Below, piece after piece: positions 1-5,603 of a stretch of 5,643 nt of DNA. Numbering within the stretch: position 1 is the first letter of the stretch; each line of letters begins with the position of its first letter. Position numbers and translations under genes: made by a program. This DNA comes from Gammaproteobacteria bacterium (GTDB lineage Bacteria > Pseudomonadota > Gammaproteobacteria > Steroidobacterales > Steroidobacteraceae): assembly GCA_005877705.1 (NCBI GenBank), contig VBNY01000006.1, forward strand, positions 3,539 through 9,181, written 5' to 3'. The notes beneath the pieces were generated by a model. The model saw only the letters and a list, made by a program, of their open reading frames with translations, was not told where the DNA came from and did not search any database.

Positions 1-2264
1 AAGTCATAGCGTATGCGCACGTTGCCCTGGAAGGGCGGTGAGTGCGCAAGCGGACTGCCCTTGCCGCCGGTAGGAAACAGCGAGACCAGTTGCCCGCTGT
101 CAGCGATGAGACTTGGGCTGTTCGACTGCTGGCCGCTGTTCCAGTTGGCCGACGAGAATACTGACAAGTGTGCCCCGAGGCGCCAGGTCAGTTCGGCCTC
201 GACACCGCGCACGCGGTAATCGGGACCGTTGGTCGCGAAGCTCGTGCCGCCGTACAACGAGGGGTCAAAGATCGAGATCTGCGCATCCTTCCAGTCTTCC
301 TGATAGACGGCGCCGTTGAACTGCAGCCGATGACCCAGCCACTCGGTCTTCCAGCCAATTTCCTTGTTGATCAGGTTGTCCGGCTTGAAGAAGTAGGGGA
401 CGGTGAATTTACCGAATAGCGGTGAGCGGCTGCTGATAAGACCCTGGCCGCGATTGAATCCGCCCGGGCGGAAGCCTTCCGAATACGTCGCATACACCAT
501 CGCGTCGTCGGTGATCTTCCATTCGAGGTTGAAGCGGCTGCGGAAGCCGGTGAACGTCCGGTGCAATCCCACGGAACCGTCGGCAACTTTAACCGTGTCG
601 AGGTTGGTGGAGCCGGCCGGCACGCATGGCGTGGTCACGAAACAGCAGCCGCCGCCCAGGTTCTTGGACCCGAGCTCATAGGTGTCCATGTTGTAGTAGC
701 GTGTTCCGACGGTGAATGTCACAGCATGCGGGACCAGATCGAAGTCGATCGACAGGAAGGCCGCCTTCTGGCGGTATCCGCGGGTGATGTCGTTGAAGAA
801 AACGACGCCCGGCGGGCGCGCAGACGGATCGATCATCGTACTGCCGGGCGCCGGCAACTCACCTGCGCCAAACCCCGCTTGTGGATCGCCGTACGCGTAG
901 TCGGTTGTATCCTGTATTTTGTAGTCTTCCCAGAAAAGGCCACTAATCGCGCGCAGCCTCCATTCATCCGGCGTGCTGAGGCGCAGTTCCTGACTGATGT
1001 GTTTGTCGTGCTGACGAGTGCGCCACGTCGAGCTGGGCGAATAGCACTGCCCCGGAGACGTCGGCGTCGGGAGCACGCACTGATAGTAGTCAACATAAGG
1101 GCCCCGCGTGTAAGCGGTGTAGTCGAGGATCTGATCGATGTTGCGCTGGAGGAAACCGCCGATGTAGACCAGCTTCAACGCCCGGACGCGGCCCTCGATA
1201 TTGAGGGAAAGGTTCGAGTACCGATCCCGGTCGCTCGACTGGTTGTACTGCTGCACTTGAAGCTCGCCGAGAGACTCGTCCTCTGAGAATACGCCGTCGG
1301 TCCGCAGTTGCTGCTCCGAGTACTGCGCCAGGGCCGACCAGTCGTCGTTGATCTGATAACGCGCCGACGTTCGGAATCCTTGATACGTGGTGGGATTGAA
1401 GGCGTCTTGAACCAGATTGGTGTTCGCGAGCGACCCGCTCAGCGGCGGCACGACGCCGCCGAAGTAACCGACGATCCCCTGATCCGTCGGTTTTCGACTG
1501 AACGTGCCAGGAACGTTGCGGATGTAGCCTCCACGCATGTCGTCATAGAACACACCGCGAACAGCTAGCTTGTCTGCGATCAACGGCAGGTTGATCCACG
1601 CAGATACGCTTGTGCTGGGATCGCCGTGCGCCGTGTACGAGTGACTGATGTCGGCGCCTGCTGCCGTCGTGTTCAGTACGGGCTTGTTGGTGATGTAGCG
1701 AATCGCACCAGCTTGTGCGCCGGCGCCGAACAGGGTGCCTTGCGGCCCCTCCAACACCTCGATGCGCTCGAGATCTACCGCGTACAGGTCAAGATTGCGC
1801 CCCGGCAGCTGGGCTGGCTGATCGTCGAGGTACACCGCCACGTTCGGGAAGCTGCCGACGGCTCCGGAAGCGCCCAGGGTTGTCGTTGTCGTGGCCAGCC
1901 CGCGCAGGAAGATGGTGCTCTGGCCAGGTCCGGAATTGGAGGATGTCAGGCTCGGCACATACTTGGCGAAGTCGTCAAACGTCACCGCATGCAACTCCTG
2001 CAGTGATTCGTTTGTCAGCGCTTTCATGGAAAACGGCACATTCTGCAGACTCTGCGGGCGCAGAGTCGCCGTGACGGTAACCTCCGCCAATTGGTCGCTG
2101 GACGACGATGTGCTCGCGGGCTCATTCACTGGATCCGCGGCGGCGGCGCGGGCGGCTGCCAGAATCGCAGCGACGCTTGCGGCCACCAGCGCGGGTCGGG
2201 CACAGCTGCGTGTATTGCTGGTCAGTGCACGATCAGTCCGACTTTTTTCTCGAGCTTGCCGCAT
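1..2264 (-). CDS. TonB-dependent outer-membrane receptor, C-terminus cut by the window edge
   Basis: Reading the minus strand from the ATG at 2264 gives 754 uninterrupted codons to the left edge. The protein is a TonB-dependent receptor: an outer-membrane beta-barrel that imports a ligand using energy passed on by TonB-ExbBD. Residues 24-43 form a hydrophobic, alanine-rich signal peptide ending RAAAA-DP. A TonB-box-like stretch, AEVTVTA, lies at 59-65. The plug domain follows at about 72-197 and includes the typical DLERIEVLEGPQGTLFG stretch and AIRYITNKP. The rest is barrel, with the family-typical VYATYSEGFRPGGFN at 590-604. By family length, roughly 80-150 residues are missing. Cysteines occur in two clusters, 396/407 and 540/541/547, probably in loops. 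The start is supported by the signal peptide, though the only Shine-Dalgarno candidate is a weak GGGG 9 nt upstream. The EctC-like gene lies upstream on the same strand with a 132-bp gap, so cotranscription is plausible. The ligand cannot be told from sequence. Family assignment is very secure. Confidence 0.95.
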   Translation of the reverse strand, partial: MRQAREKSRTDRALTSNTRSCARPALVAASVAAILAAARAAAADPVNEPASTSSSSDQLAEVTVTATLRPQSLQNVPFSMKALTNESLQELHAVTFDDFAKYVPSLTSSNSGPGQSTIFLRGLATTTTTLGASGAVGSFPNVAVYLDDQPAQLPGRNLDLYAVDLERIEVLEGPQGTLFGAGAQAGAIRYITNKPVLNTTAAGADISHSYTAHGDPSTSVSAWINLPLIADKLAVRGVFYDDMRGGYIRNVPGTFSRKPTDQGIVGYFGGVVPPLSGSLANTNLVQDAFNPTTYQGFRTSARYQINDDWSALAQYSEQQLRTDGVFSEDESLGELQVQQYNQSSDRDRYSNLSLNIEGRVRALKLVYIGGFLQRNIDQILDYTAYTRGPYVDYYQCVLPTPTSPGQCYSPSSTWRTRQHDKHISQELRLSTPDEWRLRAISGLFWEDYKIQDTTDYAYGDPQAGFGAGELPAPGSTMIDPSARPPGVVFFNDITRGYRQKAAFLSIDFDLVPHAVTFTVGTRYYNMDTYELGSKNLGGGCCFVTTPCVPAGSTNLDTVKVADGSVGLHRTFTGFRSRFNLEWKITDDAMVYATYSEGFRPGGFNRGQGLISSRSPLFGKFTVPYFFKPDNLINKEIGWKTEWLGHRLQFNGAVYQEDWKDAQISIFDPSLYGGTSFATNGPDYRVRGVEAELTWRLGAHLSVFSSANWNSGQQSNSPSLIADSGQLVSLFPTGGKGSPLAHSPPFQGNVRIRYD

Positions 2265-2377
2265 GGCGAATGACCCCGTTTGTGTAATGAGTAAGCAACC
2301 GGCGCGTGTCGTTGTTGTGCTATTGAATGACTCGCCGCATGCGCGGGCGACGTGGCGACTGCGACGTCAGACGAGAC

Positions 2378-2395
2378 GATCGGCCGCCACCGATC
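2378..2395 (-). repeat. Inverted repeat (small hairpin) just after the EctC-like stop codon
   Basis: Perfect 6-bp arms GATCGG and CCGATC flank a 6-base loop, extendable to 7 bp with one G-T wobble pair and a four-base loop. It starts two bases after the TAG of the EctC-like gene in the transcribed direction. No T-tract follows, so it does not look like a standard intrinsic terminator. It could partly attenuate or stabilise the mRNA between the EctC-like gene and the receptor gene, or be chance in GC-rich DNA. Confidence 0.35.
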
Positions 2396-2396
2396 T

Positions 2397-2777
2397 CTAG
2401 TACGACGAAGTCTGGCCTGGATCAAGATCGTGACGCTCGTGTCCATGGATGGGCGGACAGAAGATGCTTAGCAACCGCATCTCCGTCAGTGCGCGCAGAT
2501 GATGTTTGTCGTGCTGATCCAGCGCGTAGATCACCCGCGGAAAGATGGGATAGACCTTGCCGGTGGAATCGATGATCTCGCCCGTGCCCGCGATGCAATA
2601 GCACGCCTCGAGATGATTCTTGTATTCCAGGAACACGGCGGCGCCCGGTAGAACTTGTGTCTCGGCGACCGCAAAGCCCATTCCGTCACTGCGCACGATG
2701 AGTCGCCGGCTCTGGCCCGCTCCCCACTGCACGTCGAGGTCTGTGCCAATAATGTCATCGATCGATCGGACGAACAC
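2397..2777 (-). CDS. ectC: Ectoine synthase-like cupin (EctC homologue), stand-alone
   Basis: The gene encodes 126 residues, close to the usual 125-140 of ectoine synthase. That enzyme is a cytosolic cupin that closes N-gamma-acetyl-diaminobutyrate into ectoine by water loss. The order of family motifs is intact: SRRL at 23-26, YKNHLEACYCIAGTGEI at 52-68, IYALDQHDKHHLRA at 83-96 and GHERH at 112-116. By alignment from memory with characterised EctC proteins, the iron ligands correspond to Glu57, Tyr84 and His92, and the C-terminal substrate contacts to Glu114 and His116; all are present. The usual WDS/WTS motif near residue 21 reads GQS, so the tryptophan is missing. The start is GTG, supported by a strong GGGAGGG 6 nt upstream. 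The 3' neighbour on the same strand is the TonB receptor, and a LysR regulator is divergent. No ectA, ectB, ectD or ask_ect is in view, so this is an orphan copy here. The fold and family are secure; ectoine as product is not, and a cyclic amidine such as ADPC from glutamine is an alternative. Confidence 0.88.
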   Translation of the reverse strand: MFVRSIDDIIGTDLDVQWGAGQSRRLIVRSDGMGFAVAETQVLPGAAVFLEYKNHLEACYCIAGTGEIIDSTGKVYPIFPRVIYALDQHDKHHLRALTEMRLLSIFCPPIHGHERHDLDPGQTSSY

Positions 2778-2783
2778 TGGACA

Positions 2784-2790
2784 CCCTCCC
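2784..2790 (-). promoter_or_regulatory. Shine-Dalgarno site for the EctC-like gene
   Basis: GGGAGGG on the minus strand lies 6 nt before the GTG at 2777. It is the strongest ribosome-binding site in the window and decides in favour of the GTG start, which also gives the N-terminus expected for the family (MFVRSIDD, compare MIVR in typical EctC). Confidence 0.8.
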
Positions 2791-2807
2791 GAAGTATCAG
2801 ATAATGT

Positions 2808-2821
2808 GATCCGTGAGGATC
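2808..2821. promoter_or_regulatory. Candidate operator: inverted repeat GATCC-GTGA-GGATC
   Basis: Perfect 5-bp arms surround a 4-base spacer. Beyond the arms, TGT on the left can match ACA on the right if one base is skipped. The site lies 31-44 bp upstream of the EctC-like start and contains T-N11-A spacing (2807/2819), the loose signature of LysR-family boxes. It could be the binding site of the adjacent regulator. Short palindromes of this size also arise by chance. Confidence 0.35.
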
Positions 2822-2896
2822 GACACTAAGGGGCCAAATTATTGTTTACCATCGATAAATTCTGAAGAAACACATTAGAAAAACTGCGATGACGGT

Positions 2897-3814
2897 ATGA
2901 CGTCCCCTCCGCTCACAGCGCTTCGAACGCTCGAAGTCGTTGTCAGAAGGCGCTCTCTCCAGGCCGCCGCGAGCGAGCTGTGCGTTACGCACGGCGCCAT
3001 CAGCCAACAGCTCAAAGCCCTCGAAAACTGGTGTGGGCACACGCTCTTTTCCAAGGTGGGCCGCAGCCTCGAGCCGACGGCGCTCGCGCTCGATATTGCG
3101 GCGGATCTCACGCCCGCCTTCGAACGCATCTCACGCGCAAGTCGCGCCCTCAAGGCGGGGACGCGCGAAGACACCCTCACGGTGGCGAGCATTCCGTCCT
3201 TCGCGGCCAGAGTGCTGGTGCCGGCGCTACCCAGCTTGAGCAGTGTCGATCCACCGATTCAGGTGCGCGTCATGTACGCCCATCGCGACGCCAACATTTC
3301 CGTCGATGACGTCGATGCGCTGATTCAGATATTCGAAGCGGACTACGACGGGCCAGGAACGGCAACTTCTCTATTACCGGGAGCTGCACGCCCTGTTTGC
3401 AGCCCGAGCTATCTTCGCCGGGCCGGCCCTCTGAAAAAACCGGCAGATCTCGCCAAAGCACACCTGCTTCACGATTGGGACAGCTCCGCGTGGAAGCAGT
3501 GGTTCTCGATCGCTGGCGTCGAGAGAGTGGGTCATCTACCGGGGCCGGTGTTCGAGGATTTCGGTTTGCTGAGCACCGCGGCAACGGCGGGGCATGGAGT
3601 GGCGTTGTGCCCGATTGCGCTTATTCAGGATGATTTGAAGCGCGGCGACCTGGTCGAGTTGTTCGATCTCGAAATCCATCGCAACTGGGAATACATTCTG
3701 GTGCTACCGCCCTCGGCCTCCGCTGTCGCGGAGCGCTTTCATACCTGGTTACTGCAAGTGGTGAGCGTGATGGAGCGGCCGACGCCGAGCCGGCGTCAGG
3801 TGGAAACGTCGTGA
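2897..3814 (+). CDS. LysR-family transcriptional regulator, GcvA-like
   Basis: This encodes 305 residues, the usual LysR length. The N-terminal winged helix-turn-helix covers about 6-64: PLTALRTLEVVV, then the HTH at about 20-40 with THGAISQQLKALE, then GHTLFSKVGRSLEPT. The linker helix covers about 65-90, and an effector-binding domain of the periplasmic-binding-protein type covers about 92-298. The PPLTALR opening, the SLEPT wing and the effector-domain sequence resemble the GcvA subgroup, which includes regulators of glycine cleavage, beta-lactamase and many amino-acid genes. The ATG at 2897 places the PPLTALR start exactly as in GcvA proteins. It is divergent from the EctC-like gene and overlaps the glutaminase start by 4 bp, so it probably controls both arms and itself. 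The effector is unknown; glutamine or a cyclic amidine is a guess from neighbours. Family call secure, targets inferred. Confidence 0.93.
   Translation: MTSPPLTALRTLEVVVRRRSLQAAASELCVTHGAISQQLKALENWCGHTLFSKVGRSLEPTALALDIAADLTPAFERISRASRALKAGTREDTLTVASIPSFAARVLVPALPSLSSVDPPIQVRVMYAHRDANISVDDVDALIQIFEADYDGPGTATSLLPGAARPVCSPSYLRRAGPLKKPADLAKAHLLHDWDSSAWKQWFSIAGVERVGHLPGPVFEDFGLLSTAATAGHGVALCPIALIQDDLKRGDLVELFDLEIHRNWEYILVLPPSASAVAERFHTWLLQVVSVMERPTPSRRQVETS
3798..3814 (+). promoter_or_regulatory. Ribosome-binding site and GTGA stop/start overlap coupling the regulator to glutaminase
   Basis: AGGTGGA at 3798-3804 lies 6 nt before the GTG at 3811. The start codon overlaps the regulator's TGA in the tetranucleotide GTGA. 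The arrangement indicates translational coupling and a shared transcript, and supports GTG as the glutaminase start. Confidence 0.7.
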
Positions 3815-4749
3815 ACGCCTCCGCCGATCAATCGATCGACTATCAACGAGTTCTCGAGACCATCCATCGCGATATTGAACCCTTCCTGAAGCAGGGCCAG
3901 GCCGCACAGTATATCCCTGCGCTCTCAGGCGTTCCGCTGACCAAGTTCGGCATGGCATTGCACACGCTCTCGGGTGAGACGTATCTGATCGGGGATGCGG
4001 AAGAACCGTTCTCAATTCAAAGCATCTCGAAACTCTTCGCGTGCACGCTCGCGTTTCGGCTGCTCGGAGAGTCGCTTTGGCGCCGACTGGGGCGAGAGCC
4101 TTCGGGCACTGCCTTCAATTCACTGGTGCAGCTCGAATACGAGCGCGGGATTCCGCGCAACCCGTTCATGAACGCCGGCGCGCTCGTGGTCATGGACGTG
4201 CTGTGCAGCCATTTCGTGCGCGCGGACACGGCGGTGTTGCAATTTCTACGCCGCTTGAGCGCCAATCAGGACGTGGGCTACGACAGCGATGTGGCGACCT
4301 CGGAGCTCGAACGCGCGGATCGCAACATCGCGATAGCTCATTTCATGAGGAGCTTCGGGAACCTCCATAATCGGGTCGACGACGTCGTGGGCACGTATTG
4401 CCGGCAGTGCGCGGTAGAGATGAGCTGTGTGGACCTGGCGAAAGCGGTGTCTTTTCTCGCAAATGGCGGCACGGTTCCCTGGAGCCGGGAACGCGTGCTC
4501 GATCGCAGCTCCGCGAAGCGCCTCAGCGCCCTGATGCTGACTTGCGGTACTTATGATGCGGTCGGCGACTTCGTGTATCGCGTGGGGCTCCCGGCAAAGA
4601 GCGGGGTTGGCGGTGGGATCGTGGCCGTGCTTCCCGGCGTCATGGGAATATGCGTGTGGTCTCCGGGGCTCGATCGAAGTGGCAACTCCATCGCGGGCAG
4701 GCAGGCTCTCGAGTGGCTGACAACATTGTCCGGTAGATCGATTTTCTAG
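3811..4749 (+). CDS. glsA: Glutaminase, serine-dependent beta-lactamase-fold family
   Basis: The 312 residues match the bacterial glutaminase family (about 305-330), which hydrolyses glutamine to glutamate and ammonia. Family motifs appear in order: PFSIQSISK at 66-74 with catalytic Ser71 and Lys74 (S-x-x-K); NPFMNAGALV at 117-126 with Asn121; SELERADRN at 164-172 with Glu165 and Asn172; TYCRQCAVEMSC at 195-206 with Tyr196; TCGTYDAVGDF at 244-254 with Tyr248; and LPAKSGVGGGI at 260-270 with Ser264. All the residues I expect around the active site are present, so the enzyme should be active. There is no signal peptide, so it is cytosolic. It overlaps the LysR gene by 4 bp and is followed after 8 bp by the TPR gene, forming a likely three-gene operon. 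Linkage to a LysR regulator and across to an EctC-like enzyme suggests a dedicated role in handling a glutamine-derived compound rather than general nitrogen or acid stress, but that is inference. Confidence 0.96.
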   Translation: MNASADQSIDYQRVLETIHRDIEPFLKQGQAAQYIPALSGVPLTKFGMALHTLSGETYLIGDAEEPFSIQSISKLFACTLAFRLLGESLWRRLGREPSGTAFNSLVQLEYERGIPRNPFMNAGALVVMDVLCSHFVRADTAVLQFLRRLSANQDVGYDSDVATSELERADRNIAIAHFMRSFGNLHNRVDDVVGTYCRQCAVEMSCVDLAKAVSFLANGGTVPWSRERVLDRSSAKRLSALMLTCGTYDAVGDFVYRVGLPAKSGVGGGIVAVLPGVMGICVWSPGLDRSGNSIAGRQALEWLTTLSGRSIF

Positions 4750-4757
4750 CCTGCCGC

Positions 4758-5603
4758 ATGAGCCAGTCCGCCACAGAAGCCGCGCTACGCCGCGCTCGTG
4801 AGCTGATGAAAAGGGGGCGCTTCGCCGACGCGTTGCAGTCCGCAACAGTGCTGCTCGCCGAGGTTCCCGAGAATCGGGATGTCCTATACCTGATCGCGAC
4901 CTCGCAGCGCTATCTCGGGAATATTGCCGAGGCGCTCGCAACGCTCGATCGTTTGGAAGAGCTTCACCCGAGCTTCGGACGACTGTTCCAGGAACGTGGC
5001 CACTGCCATGTGGCGATACGCTCGTCTGCAGCGGCGCTCGCCGCGTATCGGAATGCAGTGACCCTCAATCCCGCCCTGATCGCCAGCTGGCGTGCGCGCG
5101 CCGAGCTATCCCGGGCGGCGGGTCATGTGGAAGAAAGCGAGCTTGCCACGCTGCAGATCGCCCATCTCGAGGGGTTGCCTCCAGCGGTACTCACCGGATC
5201 GGACATGCTGGCGGAGGGTAATGTCCTTGACGCTGAGCGCCTGCTCCGAAGCTTTCTGCAGAGACACGAGAGGCACGTCGAGGCGATGCGGTTGCTCGCC
5301 CGCATTGGCTACCGGCTCGATGTGCTGGACGACGCCGAGTTCCTGCTGGAAAGCGCCGCGCTCTTCGCGCCCGATAATCACGTCGTTCGATATGACTACG
5401 CAGTTTCTCGAGCACTTGATCCGGCTCCCGCGCAAGCATCGCATGCCTGGATTGTTTGTGTGCGCGCCCTCTGGGGCAAGGCAAGACGCACGTGCTGCGC
5501 GCGTTTCGGCGCGTGTATCCGGAGACGCACCAAGCCGATGGGAGGAGGGTACTGCCTATTTTGTACGGGTCCGTGCCGGCCAGTCCACGGTGCATGCGCT
5601 TGA
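4758..5603 (+). CDS. TPR protein, N-terminal part of a TPR-sulfotransferase; tail replaced by unrelated sequence
   Basis: The reading frame has 281 codons, but only about residues 1-217 look native. They form roughly six degenerate tetratricopeptide helical pairs (about 5-36, 39-70, 73-106, 107-140, 143-175, 177-209), for example RFADALQSATVLLAEVPEN, GNIAEALATLDRLEELHP and AAALAAYRNAVTLNP. The stretch FAPDNHVVRYDYAVS at about 203-217 recalls the TPR part of TPR-sulfotransferase proteins, which usually continue with more TPRs and a C-terminal PAPS-dependent sulfotransferase domain for a total of about 500-700 residues. Here the similarity stops near position 5405. The remaining codons are Cys/Arg-rich nonsense read out of frame through a tniB-like fragment, so the product is truncated and chimeric. 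The ATG at 4758 is 8 bp after the glutaminase stop with no clear Shine-Dalgarno, so translation is probably coupled. Such TPR proteins often neighbour TonB receptors. TPR call strong; sulfotransferase link moderate. Confidence 0.8.
   Translation: MSQSATEAALRRARELMKRGRFADALQSATVLLAEVPENRDVLYLIATSQRYLGNIAEALATLDRLEELHPSFGRLFQERGHCHVAIRSSAAALAAYRNAVTLNPALIASWRARAELSRAAGHVEESELATLQIAHLEGLPPAVLTGSDMLAEGNVLDAERLLRSFLQRHERHVEAMRLLARIGYRLDVLDDAEFLLESAALFAPDNHVVRYDYAVSRALDPAPAQASHAWIVCVRALWGKARRTCCARFGACIRRRTKPMGGGYCLFCTGPCRPVHGACA
5395..5410. other. Junction between TPR gene and tniB-like sequence
   Basis: Up to about 5405 the sequence reads as TPR protein in the frame of the 4758 start (VVRYDYAVS). 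From about 5401 the next frame (+1) reads as the interior of TniB (QFLEHLIRLPRKHRMPG). The N-terminal 50-80 residues that a TniB normally has before this motif are missing. I see no transposon terminal repeat, TGT/ACA end or target duplication here. The join may be an old deletion, an insertion remnant or an assembly artefact. Confidence 0.6.

Larger units (their letters stand above)
2778..2896. promoter_or_regulatory. Divergent promoter region between the EctC-like gene and the LysR regulator
   Basis: This 119-bp gap must hold the promoters of both divergent arms. The segment about 2836-2885 is markedly AT-rich against GC-rich surroundings, including AAATTATTGTTTACC and ATCGATAAATTC. I could not pick a convincing sigma-70 -35/-10 pair with 16-18 bp spacing on either strand. 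LysR regulators commonly bind such divergent gaps, which supports autoregulation and control of the EctC-like arm, but this is inferred from layout. No Shine-Dalgarno sequence is obvious before the LysR ATG. Confidence 0.6.

Noticed and set aside
561..1286. Long plus-strand open frame of 241 codons
   Set aside because: It is antisense to the TonB receptor barrel, is rich in Arg and Val with no recognisable domain, and the minus-strand frame here reads as a perfectly conserved receptor.
1626..2400. Several plus-strand open frames of 119-169 codons
   Set aside because: They lie antisense to the receptor's signal peptide and plug domain, have no family motifs or ribosome-binding sites, and are explained by high GC content.
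2222..2446. Minus-strand 74-codon frame between the EctC-like gene and the receptor
   Set aside because: It overlaps the 3' end of the EctC-like gene and the receptor's signal-peptide region in another frame, with no good ribosome-binding site or recognisable sequence. The receptor frame with its signal peptide is the better explanation.
2836..2885. Exact sigma-70 promoter boxes in the AT-rich block
   Set aside because: TTGTTT at 2842 and CATTAT/TAAATT-like hexamers were considered, but none paired with a 16-18 bp spacing and acceptable match, so only a general promoter region is reported.
4246..4941. Minus-strand open frame of 231 codons
   Set aside because: It runs opposite the glutaminase and the start of the TPR gene, both with clear family motifs, and its composition (Arg/His/Ala-rich) is typical of a shadow frame in GC-rich DNA.
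5406..5603. C-terminal tail of the TPR frame taken as a novel Cys-rich domain
   Set aside because: The other two frames over the same bases give recognisable TniB motifs, so the Cys/Arg-rich tail is an out-of-frame reading rather than a real domain.
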